This document shows, piece by piece, positions 33,800-42,878 of a stretch of 64,000 nt of DNA. The notes under the pieces were generated by a model that was not told where the DNA came from, did no database searches, and saw only the letters and a program-made list of their open reading frames with translations. The DNA is taken from contig NZ_CP151587.1 in the NCBI RefSeq assembly GCF_038396845.1, forward strand, positions 2,640,001-2,704,000, written 5' to 3'. How positions within the stretch are numbered: the stretch's first letter is position 1; each line of letters starts with the position of its first letter. The DNA is from Gymnodinialimonas sp. 57CJ19 (lineage in GTDB: Bacteria; Pseudomonadota; Alphaproteobacteria; Rhodobacterales; Rhodobacteraceae). The position numbers and the translations under genes are program-made.

Positions 33800-34594
33800 A
33801 TGACTTTGAGCAGCAAAACAATTCAGACACTGGGCGTTCTTTCACTGACCGCGGGGGCTCTGTTTGCCGGAACGGCGGCAAACGCCCAACAATCCCTTTC
33901 CATGGATGAATGCCGCGAAGTGATGGAAATGAACCAAGCATTCGTTCGACGAGCGGTGCGCCAAGCCTGTGGTAGTGCTTTGGCCGCTCTGGCTGCGAAC
34001 GAGACTGCTGTAACGCGCGGCACGTCTGCCGAATTCAACGCGGACGCCGATGTGAACTCCGGTGGTTCTGGCTCCGGTGGCGGTGATACGGCGTCGGGCG
34101 GCGGCGGCGGTAACGGCACAGCCCCTTTGACCATCACCGCCAGCGCCTTTCGTGACGGTCGGCTTGACCCGAGCGTGTGCCTTGGCATGACAGGGGGCGG
34201 TACGCAGACATGCTCGCTGGTGCTTATGCAAACAGCACGGGGCGCGCGCCATATGCTTCTGGGCGACGGTGGTGTGGTCCTGAACGCGGACGTCGACATC
34301 AATGGCCGCGATTTCATTGACCTGACCGTTGCAGCCAACCAGTCTGGCTTGGCCGTAGACGCCGATTTGGTCGGCCATGACCTTGTCGACGTAGGTGTAA
34401 ACGGTGGCGGCAGCCACGGTGGCGGTTTGAACGTTGACGCCGATCTGGGCGGGCATGATCTGGCCGATGTTTCCGTCGGCTCCGGCTCCGATGGCGGTCT
34501 GTCTGTAGGTGCAGACGTCGGCGGCCATTCGGTTGCAGATGTAAGCGTTGGCGGAGGTTCTGGCCTGTCGATCAGCGTCGGACTTCTAAACTAA
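33800..34594 (+). CDS. Secreted protein with C-x18-C module and four GHD-type repeats
   Basis: 264 aa, no recognised family. Signal peptide cleaved near residue 29 (AGTAANA|QQ). Then a helical module with Cys38 and Cys57 (18 residues apart) ending ALAANETA, a Gly/Ser linker (about 86-107), a short segment with Cys127 and Cys138, and four repeats of 22-26 residues at about 161-183, 184-209, 210-233 and 234-255. The repeat core is L-x-V-x-A-D-(L/V)-x-G-H-D-(L/V)-x-D-V-x-V, separated by Gly/Ser. The Asp-rich repeats could bind calcium or form a beta-helix. The C-terminus ends LSISVGLLN. The four cysteines suggest two disulfides and extracytoplasmic location. GAAGGTG site before the ATG; preceded by a CtrA box and followed by a strong terminator. 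The first module recurs in the next gene. Confidence 0.8.
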   Translation: MTLSSKTIQTLGVLSLTAGALFAGTAANAQQSLSMDECREVMEMNQAFVRRAVRQACGSALAALAANETAVTRGTSAEFNADADVNSGGSGSGGGDTASGGGGGNGTAPLTITASAFRDGRLDPSVCLGMTGGGTQTCSLVLMQTARGARHMLLGDGGVVLNADVDINGRDFIDLTVAANQSGLAVDADLVGHDLVDVGVNGGGSHGGGLNVDADLGGHDLADVSVGSGSDGGLSVGADVGGHSVADVSVGGGSGLSISVGLLN

Positions 34595-34640
34595 GCTCAA
34601 GGGTTTCAACGACAAAGATGCCCATTGAGATTGGGATGAG

Positions 34641-34666
34641 GGCGGCGCAGATTGCGCCGCCTTTTT
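34641..34666 (+). terminator. Rho-independent terminator
   Basis: GGCGGCGCA, GAT loop, TGCGCCGCC, then TTTTT. Perfect stem, 47 bases after the stop of the repeat-protein gene. Confidence 0.92.
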
Positions 34667-34948
34667 CGTGGGACAGTGGTGGTGTCTGGCGCCTCAAACG
34701 CCTCTGTCATCGGAATCGGAATGTGGCGGAAATGTGAATTACCCGTTTGCTCCGCCGGAATTGGCTTGAGTAACAATTCATTCACTATGAATTAGTTCGT
34801 TTATTCCGAAGGCTTTACCAGTTTTCATAAGATGCATCGGATTATTCGGTTTACGTCACCGGGGCCAATTCGGGCGAATAGACGGGTCAATTAAATCATC
34901 CCTCACGATCCGCGCCAAAGAGTGTCGATCTTAGCCCAAGGAAATCCA
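34667..34948. promoter_or_regulatory. AT-rich upstream region of the second secreted protein
   Basis: About 280 bases without a gene, together with the terminator and the preceding stop region making a 354-base gap. Contains a 6-bp inverted repeat AATTCA/TGAATT at 34775-34793. It should hold the promoter of the small secreted protein; none is clear-cut. Confidence 0.45.
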
Positions 34949-35209
34949 ATGAAACGCCCCATGTTTACCGCTGCCTCCATCGCGCTCACGCTTGCCGCTA
35001 CGCCACTGGCCGCCCAAACGGCGATGACGCCCGCGCAATGTGAGGCCATGATGATGGCGGGCACGCAAAACTACGCCGCCTCGGCCGTGGCCGGCTGCAC
35101 GCCGTATTTCCAGGCGCTGGCGCGTAACGCCACCGCGCCGGGCACCTTCGCCACGGTCATCACGCAAGGGGTAGGGGTGACCGTTTCGACGTCGGGCACG
35201 GGGGGATAG
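34949..35209 (+). CDS. Small secreted protein sharing the C-x18-C module
   Basis: 86 aa. Signal peptide MKRPMFTAASIALTLAATPLAAQ, then Cys31 and Cys50 separated by 18 residues, followed by PYFQALARNATA. It aligns without gaps with residues 38-70 of the upstream protein: Cys in both positions, Met at +4, AV before the second Cys, and (A/Q)ALAxNxTA after it. It then ends in a short Thr/Gly/Val tail. AAGGA lies upstream of the ATG at 34949; the frame extends further but without the signal peptide. No family recognised. Confidence 0.78.
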   Translation: MKRPMFTAASIALTLAATPLAAQTAMTPAQCEAMMMAGTQNYAASAVAGCTPYFQALARNATAPGTFATVITQGVGVTVSTSGTGG

Positions 35210-35219
35210 AAGTAGCTTC

Positions 35220-35246
35220 GCCCGGATCCAGGTTTGTGATCCGGGC
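35220..35246 (+). terminator. Hairpin after the small secreted protein gene
   Basis: GCCCGGATC and GATCCGGGC pair perfectly, 9-base loop. No T run follows, so termination is only possible. Confidence 0.5.
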
Positions 35247-35326
35247 ATGGCGGCTGTGTCGAAATAGGGGAATTACATTCCCGGTAAAACAAGGTAATCA
35301 AAGACGTTACCGAACCGGAGGCTCCT

Positions 35327-36274
35327 ATGCGCGACCTGAAGATTCCTGAACAACGCCACCCCGAAAAGGCGCGGCGTCCGGATAATCCTCAGCCCAAGAA
35401 GCCATCCTGGATCCGGGTGAAAGCGCCGGTCGGGGAGGGGTACAAGGCCACCGCTTCGATCATGCGCGAGCACAAGCTGACCACGGTTTGTGAAGAGGCC
35501 AGCTGCCCGAACGTGGGCGAATGCTGGTCCCAGGGTCATGCCACGATGATGATTATGGGCGAGGTCTGTACCCGCGCCTGCACCTTCTGCAACATCGCGA
35601 CGGGCAAGCCGCCCGAGGCGTTGGACGTGTTTGAGCCGGGCCGTGTCGCCGATGCCGTGGCCAAGCTTGGCCTGAATCACGTGGTCATCACCTCGGTCGA
35701 TCGCGATGATGTGGAAGATGGCGGGGCCGAGCATTTTGCCCAAACCATCCGCGCTATCCGCAACCGTGCGCCCGACACCACAATCGAAATTCTGACGCCG
35801 GATTTTATCAAGGCGGCGCCCGAGGTTCTTGAGATTGTCGTCGCGGCCCGCCCCGACGTCTTTAACCATAACCTCGAGACCGTGCCCGGCCTCTACCCCG
35901 AGGTCCGCCCCGGCGCCCGTTACTTCCATTCCCTGCGTCTGTTGCAGCGCGTGAAGGAACTGGACCCGAGCATTTTCACCAAGTCCGGCATCATGGTCGG
36001 CCTGGGTGAAGATCGCCAATCGGTGATGCAGGTCATGGATGACATGCGCGCCGCTGACATCGATTTCATGACCGTTGGGCAGTATCTGCAGCCGACCCCA
36101 AAACACCACGCCGTGGATCGGTTCGTGACGCCGGAAGAATTCGAAAGCTACGAGAAAGCGGCGTGGGGCAAGGGGTTCTTGATGGTTTCGGCCACGCCTC
36201 TGACCCGGTCATCCTACCACGCGGGCGATGACTTCGCGCGGCTGCGGGCTAACCGAATGGCGAAGCTGGCCTAA
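35327..36274 (+). CDS. lipA: Lipoyl synthase
   Basis: 315 aa radical-SAM enzyme that inserts two sulfurs into octanoyl groups on lipoyl domains, including those of AceF and Lpd encoded here. The auxiliary cluster cysteines are Cys55, Cys60, Cys66 ([12 protein letters not shown]); the radical-SAM cysteines are Cys81, Cys85, Cys88 (CTRACTFC). The C-terminal Ser that ligates the auxiliary cluster lies in [13 protein letters not shown] before the ATG. Single gene. Confidence 0.97.
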   Translation: MRDLKIPEQRHPEKARRPDNPQPKKPSWIRVKAPVGEGYKATASIMREHKLTTVCEEASCPNVGECWSQGHATMMIMGEVCTRACTFCNIATGKPPEALDVFEPGRVADAVAKLGLNHVVITSVDRDDVEDGGAEHFAQTIRAIRNRAPDTTIEILTPDFIKAAPEVLEIVVAARPDVFNHNLETVPGLYPEVRPGARYFHSLRLLQRVKELDPSIFTKSGIMVGLGEDRQSVMQVMDDMRAADIDFMTVGQYLQPTPKHHAVDRFVTPEEFESYEKAAWGKGFLMVSATPLTRSSYHAGDDFARLRANRMAKLA

Positions 36275-36359
36275 GTCGCCTGCGCCGCCTGCCCCGGCGG
36301 GGCGAGGGGAATGCTGTATCCATTGGGTGGCGGGAGCGATGCCGATGGAAGTGGCGCCG

Positions 36360-37832
36360 TCAGCGTTGAATTTTCAGGCCAATGCGTAGGCCGCCCCAAT
36401 GGCAGCCATTGACTATGATGGGGGCGGAAATGTCCTTCATCATCACAAATTTGCCGCCACCCATATCGCGTCGGTACGTCTGCATCAAAAACGGAGCCGT
36501 ATTGCGCCCTGCTTTCAGACCAACGCGATCGTTGAAGAAGCGGCGGTTTCGGCTATGGGCTGCGTTCCATACTTCATCATCGCCCTGGGGGGATGAGAAA
36601 ATGGCGTTGTGGGTCGGCAGGTAGCCATTTTGGTCAATCGCAACGCAGAAAATCACACGAGGGTCGACGGTCAGTACCGTTTCTTGCACTGCGGGAAGCA
36701 CGGCATCGGTGAATTGGGTGAAGGGGGCCATGAATTGTTCCGGCCGCGTTCCCTTGATTGGGGTGTAGGTGGCGTCAAATAGCTCAGGTGCTGTGATGTC
36801 CCCTTGGGCGATGCCGCGCTCGAACAGGGCACTGACTTCGGCGGCGCGATCCTGGACCAGCTCGATAATGGCAGCATCGGCGTTGTCAGCGCCAAGCTCG
36901 ACCGCGACTTGCACCGCGCGTTCCGATATGTCGATGATTTCCTCGGCTCGGGTATTGGCGTTGTGAACCCCAAGCGCCGTACCCTTCAAGGCGGTGATCA
37001 GGCCTGCGAAGGCCGGGCCGAACTGATCCACGGCACAGGTGACCCCAACGGCATTTTCCGTAAGCTCTTGGGTGCCTTGGGTGGCGGCGGACACGTCGCG
37101 GTTGATCTGGCTTAAAGCCTTATCTACGTGGGAGGAGCCTTTTAGCACGAGATGTGCGCTTTCGGCGGTTTTCTGGGCATCGCTTCGCAGATCGCTGATG
37201 GCGGTTTGCAGCAACCGGGTGGAGCCCGATACCTCTGCCGCGGCACCGGCAGTTTCCTTGGAAAGGGCATTGATTGCTTCGGCCACGACGGCAAAGCCGC
37301 GGCCCGCGTCGCCAGCACGCGCGGCCTCAATCCGGGCATTCACCGCAAGGATATTCACCTGTTTTGCGATGGCTGCGATCTTGAAGTTCGCTTGGTTCAC
37401 CGTGGCCAGTGTGCTTTCGACGGTGGATAATACCCCTTCCAGATCGCCAACCCAAGCGGCCACGTCCTTGCTTCGCTCGGCGGAGTGTTTGAGCGTATCA
37501 ATCGACCCATCAAGGGTGTCCTTGGCGCGTAAATTGGCGGCAGCAACCGTCTCCAACACATCTGACATCGTGCCGATGTTGGTGGTCAGCGATGCGGCCT
37601 GAACCGCCACATCTTTTACCACATTCAACTGCGCGCCCGCGTCTTTATCAATCTGCTGCAGGTGAGCGGCCAGCGTTATGATGTTGAGCCCGGTGCGTTC
37701 CGCCAAACTGCCAAGCCTTTGCAGACCTTCACTGGATGCACGCTGTGGTACTTCGAATGAAGCATCAGGATCGTTTAAAGAGGGAACCGCCATTGGACCG
37801 CCATTGTTGAGACGGTTCAGCCCTAGCACCAT
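36360..37832 (-). CDS. Soluble chemoreceptor-like protein (MCP signalling domain first, sensor domain last)
   Basis: 490 aa with no membrane segment. The N-terminal ~300 residues are a methyl-accepting chemotaxis signalling coiled coil; the hairpin tip region reads AKQVNILAVNARIEAARAG, then GRGFAVVAEAINALS, as in MCP signal domains. The C-terminal ~190 residues form a different globular domain (PELFDATYTPIKGT, DPRVIFCVAIDQNGYLPTHN, NRRFFNDRVGL, FLMQTYRRDMGGGKFVMMKDISAPI), similar in pattern to a cytoplasmic Cache/PAS-type sensor. Order is inverted relative to normal transmembrane receptors. Start 37832 or internal ATG at 37793. Ligand unknown; no chemotaxis genes nearby. Confidence 0.82.
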   Translation of the reverse strand: MVLGLNRLNNGGPMAVPSLNDPDASFEVPQRASSEGLQRLGSLAERTGLNIITLAAHLQQIDKDAGAQLNVVKDVAVQAASLTTNIGTMSDVLETVAAANLRAKDTLDGSIDTLKHSAERSKDVAAWVGDLEGVLSTVESTLATVNQANFKIAAIAKQVNILAVNARIEAARAGDAGRGFAVVAEAINALSKETAGAAAEVSGSTRLLQTAISDLRSDAQKTAESAHLVLKGSSHVDKALSQINRDVSAATQGTQELTENAVGVTCAVDQFGPAFAGLITALKGTALGVHNANTRAEEIIDISERAVQVAVELGADNADAAIIELVQDRAAEVSALFERGIAQGDITAPELFDATYTPIKGTRPEQFMAPFTQFTDAVLPAVQETVLTVDPRVIFCVAIDQNGYLPTHNAIFSSPQGDDEVWNAAHSRNRRFFNDRVGLKAGRNTAPFLMQTYRRDMGGGKFVMMKDISAPIIVNGCHWGGLRIGLKIQR

Positions 37833-37847
37833 GATCTTTCTGGTTGG

Positions 37848-38753
37848 TTAAGGCGCCGGTTGCTCCGCCTCGGGCAGAGCCAAAAGATAAGCGGCGATCG
37901 CGACGCGATCCTCAGCGCTGATCTGGGCGAGGTTCAGGATGACAGAGCGCATGTGGCCGCCGGCGCTGTCGAATTCAGGGGTAAAACCATCGGAGAGGTA
38001 GGCGGCGATCTCGTCGGCGGACCAGCGCAACTCACCCGGTGTGAGGGCCGGAATCGTGCCGCGACCGCTGGGGTTTGGCGCCCCCGTAAGCCACGCGGAG
38101 CGGTTCAGAGCCCCGATGGCGTTGCGCGGTGTGTGGCATTCGCCGCAATGGGCCAACGCCTCGGCCAGATAGCGGCCACGGGCGGCGGTGTCAGGCAAAT
38201 CGGCGGTGACAGTGTAGGTGTCACGCAGGTTCAGCACGTTCCAAAGCCCCACAGCGCGGCGGATATTGAACGGGAAGCCCACGTCATGGGGCAGGGACGG
38301 GGTATCGGATGCGGGCAGGGTTTGCATAAAGGCGAACAGGTCTGCCAGATCCTGCCGCTCGGCAAGGCGGTAGGCGGTGTAGGGGAAGGCCGGGTAATAG
38401 TGCTGCCCATCGGGGCTGATCCCGTTTTGCAGGGCGGTCAGGAACTGCGACAAGCTCCAACGGCCAATGCCGTGGGTGGGGTCAGGCGAGATGTTGGGCG
38501 CTCGGAAGGTCCCGAAATCGCTGGGGAATTCCTGGCCTCCAGCCAGAACCAACCGCTCCTCCGCTGGAGCGTCCTCGCGGCTGTGACATGAAGCGCAACC
38601 GGCGGCCCAAAAGACGGCCTCTCCGGCAACCGGATCGCCGGGGGCAAGGCCGGCCACGTCGGTCTGGGTGATATAGGTGGGCCGTGTCAGGGCCCAGGCG
38701 ACGCCCAATCCAAGCACCGCCAAGACGGCGCATATGCGCAAAACACGGCCCAT
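37848..38753 (-). CDS. Membrane-anchored dihaem cytochrome c
   Basis: 301 aa. N-terminal signal/anchor (LRICAVLAVLGLGVAWAL), then two cytochrome c domains with CASCH (residues 53-57) and CGECH (203-207). The arrangement and spacing resemble the cytochrome subunits of alcohol/aldehyde dehydrogenases. It lies 12 bases downstream of the cytochrome c' gene, so the two are probably cotranscribed. Partner enzyme unknown. Confidence 0.88.
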   Translation of the reverse strand: MGRVLRICAVLAVLGLGVAWALTRPTYITQTDVAGLAPGDPVAGEAVFWAAGCASCHSREDAPAEERLVLAGGQEFPSDFGTFRAPNISPDPTHGIGRWSLSQFLTALQNGISPDGQHYYPAFPYTAYRLAERQDLADLFAFMQTLPASDTPSLPHDVGFPFNIRRAVGLWNVLNLRDTYTVTADLPDTAARGRYLAEALAHCGECHTPRNAIGALNRSAWLTGAPNPSGRGTIPALTPGELRWSADEIAAYLSDGFTPEFDSAGGHMRSVILNLAQISAEDRVAIAAYLLALPEAEQPAP

Positions 38754-38765
38754 GGTGCCCCCTGC

Positions 38766-39245
38766 CTAGCGCGGCTGACGATAGTCGTCATGGCAAGCGC
38801 CACAGGCCGCGCCCACGGGGCCCATACCGGCACGCATGGCATCCAACCCGTCACCGGCGACCCCGGCCAAGCCTTCCGCTGCGGTGCCAAACTGGCCCCA
38901 GATCTCCAACACACGGCTATCGTCGGCCCAAATGGCGGGCAGGGCGCGGGTGCCTTCGATGCTGTCGCTATCGGTGCCGGGAACCCAATGGAAACGTTGG
39001 TCTATCTGGCTCATGGCAAGCAGGTTGTTGGCCGCCGCCTGGGCTGTCTCCGAGTCGTAATCGGTGTTGCCTCGGGCCATTTGCCCCAGCACCCCGATGT
39101 TGAGAGACATGATCTGAAACTGACCCTGACGGGCGCTGACGGCGGGGTCGACGCCATGACCGTCGGCTTGCGCGGTCAACGCGACCGAACTAACGGCGAG
39201 GGCGATTGTCAGGGCGGCTGTGGCGGCAGTTTTTACTGGGTTCAT
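38766..39245 (-). CDS. cycP: Cytochrome c'
   Basis: 159 aa. Signal peptide ending TAQA, then a four-helix haem protein with the C-terminal CGACH motif (the hallmark of the cytochrome c' family) and FxxMxxN-like start (QFQIMSLNIGVLGQMARG). These proteins bind NO and are linked to nitrosative-stress tolerance. The start at MNPVKTAATA is chosen for the signal peptide. First gene of a pair with the dihaem cytochrome. Confidence 0.88.
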   Translation of the reverse strand: MNPVKTAATAALTIALAVSSVALTAQADGHGVDPAVSARQGQFQIMSLNIGVLGQMARGNTDYDSETAQAAANNLLAMSQIDQRFHWVPGTDSDSIEGTRALPAIWADDSRVLEIWGQFGTAAEGLAGVAGDGLDAMRAGMGPVGAACGACHDDYRQPR

Positions 39246-39388
39246 AGCAGGGCTCCGGTTGATTGCGGACGAGGGTGACTGTCTACGCCTCAGGGTAGAG
39301 AGGCACATTTACCTGTCAACTCACGCTTCGGTGCGATTTCGAACGATCCCCTGCGGCGATAGGGTAGTGCAGGCGCGTTGCTCGCGCC

Positions 39389-39928
39389 TTAATCTTCCTG
39401 CCGCACCCGGCCAATAAACGGCAGGTTCCGGTTGCGCTGCGCATAGTCGATCCCGTAGCCCACGACGAATTCGTCGGGGATCTCGAACCCGACCCAATCG
39501 GCCTCAATCTCTACCTCTCGGCGAATTTTCTTGTTCAGAAGCGCGATGGTCTTCAGGCGGTTCGGCTGACGTTGCTTCAGCAGCGCCACCACGTGGGTCA
39601 GCGTGTGGCCGGTATCGACGATATCTTCCACCACCAGAACATCGCGTCCCTGAATCTCTCCTCGGATATCTTTGAGGATGCGCACCTCGCGCGAGCTTTC
39701 CATGGCGTTGCCGTAGCTGGAGGCCTCCAGGAAATCGACCTCAACCGGCAGGTCCAATTCGCGCACCAGATCGGCGATGAACACGAAGGAGCCGCGCAGC
39801 AAGCCCACCACGACCAATTTGCTGGTGTCGGCGTATACGGTTTCAATCTCTCGGCATAATTCCTCAATCCGTGCGGCGATGGATTTGGCCGAGATCATCT
39901 GCTCGACCGTGTAGCTTTGCTGCGCCAT
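39389..39928 (-). CDS. hpt: Hypoxanthine phosphoribosyltransferase
   Basis: 179 aa. Purine salvage: hypoxanthine (and often guanine) plus PRPP to IMP (GMP). The PRPP motif [14 protein letters not shown] is at residues 97-110, with the [12 protein letters not shown] and VGYGIDYAQ(R/N)-type segments of HPRT. A single gene, divergent from ratA with a short promoter region. Confidence 0.95.
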   Translation of the reverse strand: MAQQSYTVEQMISAKSIAARIEELCREIETVYADTSKLVVVGLLRGSFVFIADLVRELDLPVEVDFLEASSYGNAMESSREVRILKDIRGEIQGRDVLVVEDIVDTGHTLTHVVALLKQRQPNRLKTIALLNKKIRREVEIEADWVGFEIPDEFVVGYGIDYAQRNRNLPFIGRVRQED

Positions 39929-40013
39929 TTCGCCCCCAAATCTTTGTCATGCCTTGAATTCCCTTGTCCGTTTTATGACATGGTCTGCAAAGGTAAAAGC
40001 CGAAAGGGTGCCC

Positions 40014-40457
40014 GTGCCAAGCCATTCTGAAACCCGTGTGCTGCCTTACACTGCCCGACAGATGTATGACTTGGTAGCCGATGTCGCCAAATACCCTGAG
40101 TTCATTCCCTGGACAATCGCCACCCGTGTCCGCTCGGTCGAGCGTGGCGAAGGCTGCGATATTATGCACGCCGATATGGTCGTGGGCTTTAAGATGTTCC
40201 GAGAGCGTTTCCAAAGCCGCGTCACCCTGTGGGAGTCTGAAGGCAAGATCGACACTGAATACGTCGATGGCCCGTTCAAGTACCTGATATCCAACTGGGA
40301 ATTTGTGGATGTGGAGGTGGGCTGTGAAGTCCGCTTCAAGGTGGATTTCGAGTTCAAGAACCGCCTGTTACAGGGGGCTGCGGGCTTGTTCTTCATGGAC
40401 GCGATGCAGCGGATCGTCCGCGCGTTCGAGACCCGCGCCTTGGCGCTTTACGGGTAG
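40014..40457 (+). CDS. ratA: RatA/Coq10-family START-domain protein
   Basis: 147 aa. Homologous to RatA/Coq10; in alphaproteobacteria these bind ubiquinone and support respiration, while E. coli RatA is called a toxin that blocks 70S assembly. The sequence shows the family pattern YPEFIPW, DGPFKYL, WxF and FEFKNRLLQ. The start is taken as GTG at 40014, which follows a GAAAGG site and gives MPSHSETRVLPY; upstream codons are not conserved. Not part of an obvious toxin-antitoxin pair. Confidence 0.88.
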   Translation: MPSHSETRVLPYTARQMYDLVADVAKYPEFIPWTIATRVRSVERGEGCDIMHADMVVGFKMFRERFQSRVTLWESEGKIDTEYVDGPFKYLISNWEFVDVEVGCEVRFKVDFEFKNRLLQGAAGLFFMDAMQRIVRAFETRALALYG

Positions 40458-40536
40458 ACCGGGCCTCAAGCCGGGGGCAATGGGGTCGGGCCGGGGACGA
40501 TCGGCTCAAGCGTCACAGGAATGCAGCTTCCGGAAC

Positions 40537-40571
40537 AAAAAACGCCCGAACCTTCATGACCCGGACGTTTT
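40537..40571. terminator. Bidirectional terminator between ratA and amtB
   Basis: AAAACGCCCG pairs with CGGACGTTTT (one mismatch) with A-rich and T-rich sides, so it could stop transcription from both convergent genes. Confidence 0.7.
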
Positions 40572-40576
40572 GATTT

Positions 40577-40591
40577 CTTAACGGCGTTAAC
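40577..40591. repeat. Dispersed palindrome, copy 2
   Basis: CTTAACGGCGTTAAC, three bases before the end of the amtB stop region; intergenic side of amtB. See the finding on this motif. Confidence 0.6.
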
Positions 40592-40593
40592 CC

Positions 40594-41778
40594 TTAGGAC
40601 GTGATGTCGTAGGCCCGTTCTCCATGCACCGTGATGTCGAGCCCCGTCACCTCGGTTTCCGCATCCACGCGCAAAGGCGTCACAAGGCCCACAAGTTTCG
40701 CGATCACCACGGTCAGAACGCAGGTGTAGATACCCACAACCGCAAGGCCGCCGAATTGGGCCAAGGCGCTGACACCGCTTCCGAAAAAGATGATCATGAT
40801 GGTGCCGAAGATGCCGCCCACGCCGTGAACCGCAAAGACATCCAACGTATCGTCAACGCGCGCCTTGTTGCGGATCAGGTTCACCGCTTCCTGGCACAGA
40901 ATACCAGCGACCGAGCCGATGATCAGCGCCGCAACCGGCCCCACAAAGCCCGAGGCCGGCGTGATCGAGGCAAGGCCCGCGATCGTCCCGGTCACGATAC
41001 CCACGAGCGAGGCCTTACCGTACTTAACCTTTTCCCACAGCCCCCAGGTGATCGACGCCGCAGCGGCTGAAATATGGGTGACGGTGATTGCCATCGCCGC
41101 GCCGCCGTCGGCCGCCAGTTGCGAGCCGCCGTTGAAGCCGAACCAGCCAACCCACAGCATCCCCGCACCAATCATCACCATGCCGGGGTTGTGGGGCGGT
41201 GTGGTCCTGTTCCGCCGCGCTCCCAAGAGGACGGCTAGGATCAAGGCGGCAAGGCCCGCCGTCTCGTGGACCACGATGCCGCCCGCGAAGTCACGCACGC
41301 CGATGTCGCCAAAAATGCCCCCATCCGACAACAAGCCGCCGCCCCAGATCCAGTGGACCACGGGGGCATAGACCGCCAGCATCCAGAGGCCCGAGAAAAG
41401 CAGCACAAAGCCATAGCCGATCCGCTCCACATAGGCGCCGACGATCAGGGCGGGGGTGATGATGGCGAAGGTCATCTGGAAAGCGAAGAATAACACTTCG
41501 GGAAGAGAGCCAAATAGGGTGTCTGGATTAACGCCGTTAAGAAATGCGCGGTCCAGCCCGCCCCAGAAGCCACTTTCACCGGGGCCGAAGGCGATGGAGT
41601 AGCCAACGGCCAGCCAAAGCACGCTCATCACGCAGGCGATTGAATAGACGTGCATGAACACGCTCAACACATTGCGGGCGCGCACGAGGCCGCCGTAGAA
41701 AAGTGCCAGTCCCGGCAATGACATAAAGAGAACCAGCGCCGTGGCGACGATGATCCATGCGGTGTCTGCTCCGTTCAT
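40594..41778 (-). CDS. amtB: Ammonium transporter
   Basis: 394 aa, Amt family, eleven helices. Visible features: FFYGGLVR-like start (LFYGGLVRARNVLS), the pore-region WIWGGGLLSDGG, the conserved WFGFNGGSQL and the C-terminal AVHGVGGIFGT. It imports ammonium. In many alphaproteobacteria the PII gene glnK precedes amtB; here it is not present. The general nitrogen regulator genes lie 3 kb away. Downstream of the stop is the shared terminator. Confidence 0.95.
   Translation of the reverse strand: MNGADTAWIIVATALVLFMSLPGLALFYGGLVRARNVLSVFMHVYSIACVMSVLWLAVGYSIAFGPGESGFWGGLDRAFLNGVNPDTLFGSLPEVLFFAFQMTFAIITPALIVGAYVERIGYGFVLLFSGLWMLAVYAPVVHWIWGGGLLSDGGIFGDIGVRDFAGGIVVHETAGLAALILAVLLGARRNRTTPPHNPGMVMIGAGMLWVGWFGFNGGSQLAADGGAAMAITVTHISAAAASITWGLWEKVKYGKASLVGIVTGTIAGLASITPASGFVGPVAALIIGSVAGILCQEAVNLIRNKARVDDTLDVFAVHGVGGIFGTIMIIFFGSGVSALAQFGGLAVVGIYTCVLTVVIAKLVGLVTPLRVDAETEVTGLDITVHGERAYDITS
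41527..41541. repeat. Dispersed palindrome, copy 3
   Basis: ATTAACGCCGTTAAG, inside amtB. See the finding on this motif. Confidence 0.6.
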
Positions 41779-41913
41779 TTCGATGTCCCTCTTTCATCGG
41801 TTTGGTTCGAGAAAGCGGGTTGTGGGCGCGAGAAAAAGAGGCAGGGGGCGGATTCAGCGCTAATTCTGCGGGCGATTTTTAAAGTGCGCAATAATTAGGC
41901 GCGTATCGGTGGA

Positions 41914-42396
41914 CTATGCCTGAACGTTGGGCGCAGCGCGGGCGGCTTCTTCCACCAGTGCCAGCGCGTGGGCAACGGTCCGTGCTCGGACCTGCGCCCG
42001 TCCCAAAGCGCCGAATTCGACCGTTTCCACGTGCACCTGGGTCCCTGTCGCGACCCCAAAACACACGCGCCCTTCGGGCTTGTGCTCGGACCCTCCGGGT
42101 CCGGCGATGCCGGTGACAGCGACGGCGACCTGCGCCTCGGATCGGGCCAGCGCCCCTTGGGCCATGGCTTCTGCCACCGCTTCGCTGACGGCGCCGTGCG
42201 CCTCGATCAGTTCCATGGGCACGCCCAACATCTGCGTCTTGGCGGCGTTGGAATAGGTGATGAAGCCGCGGTCAAACACAGCGGAAGATCCCGCGATATC
42301 GGTGACTGCTCCGGCGATCAGCCCGCCGGTGCAGCTTTCCGCCGTGGCCATCATCCAGCCGCAAGCACGCAAAGCGTTAACGGCGTTAACACTCAC
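41914..42396 (-). CDS. pncC: Nicotinamide-nucleotide amidohydrolase (CinA C-terminal domain protein)
   Basis: 160 aa, the deamidase domain of CinA without the COG1058 part. It recycles NMN to NaMN. Family features: TAESCTGGLIAGAVTD, AHGAVSEAVAEAMAQGA and AVTGIAGPGG. The GTG start overlaps the pgpA stop by four bases, so it is the third gene of the ispDF-pgpA-pncC operon. Confidence 0.92.
   Translation of the reverse strand: MSVNAVNALRACGWMMATAESCTGGLIAGAVTDIAGSSAVFDRGFITYSNAAKTQMLGVPMELIEAHGAVSEAVAEAMAQGALARSEAQVAVAVTGIAGPGGSEHKPEGRVCFGVATGTQVHVETVEFGALGRAQVRARTVAHALALVEEAARAAPNVQA
42376..42390. repeat. Dispersed palindrome, copy 4
   Basis: GTTAACGGCGTTAAC, the perfect 15-base form, at the very beginning of pncC (it codes NAV in frame). 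See the finding on this motif. Confidence 0.6.
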
Positions 42397-42878
42397 ATCA
42401 GCACCACATGTGCGAAGACGGTAAGCAGCGCCACCACCATCGACGCCAACCAGCCCGCGATCACGTCATCAGCCATGATCCCAAACGCCCCGTGCTGGCG
42501 ATCTGCCCACCCAACGGGGCCGGGTTTCAAGATGTCAAAGGCGCGAAATGCCAGGAATGCGGCGATCAATCCAGGGTAGAGCGCCAGGATGTCTGCCCCC
42601 ATCATCCACGCGCCAAACGACACTGGCCACAGGGCAATCCATTGGCCTGCGACCTCATCTATCACGATCTCCGACGGGTCGTCGGCGCTGTCGCCCACCT
42701 CTTGCAGCACGGCCCACCAGCCCAAGCCGGTCACCGCGAAACTGGCCACGAACAGCAGCCAGAAGCCGCCAATCATGTGCAACACGACCCCGGCAATCAG
42801 CCCCGCAAGGCTACCCCAAGTGCCCGGCGCGGGGCGCAGCAGGCCGACGCCGCCCACGGTTGTAATCGCCCGTATCAT
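42393..42878 (-). CDS. pgpA: Phosphatidylglycerophosphatase A
   Basis: 161 aa membrane phosphatase that makes phosphatidylglycerol. Shows the PgpA core: [15 protein letters not shown] at the N-terminus and [13 protein letters not shown], with Asp and His conserved in the AFDILKPGP and DVIAGWLAS segments. Start ATG overlaps the ispDF stop (ATGA). Upstream frame residues are not similar to the family. Confidence 0.93.
   Translation of the reverse strand: MIRAITTVGGVGLLRPAPGTWGSLAGLIAGVVLHMIGGFWLLFVASFAVTGLGWWAVLQEVGDSADDPSEIVIDEVAGQWIALWPVSFGAWMMGADILALYPGLIAAFLAFRAFDILKPGPVGWADRQHGAFGIMADDVIAGWLASMVVALLTVFAHVVLM

Noticed and set aside
40014..40457. RatA as part of a toxin-antitoxin pair
   Set aside because: No RatB-like partner gene beside it; the protein matches the Coq10 housekeeping role expected in alphaproteobacteria.
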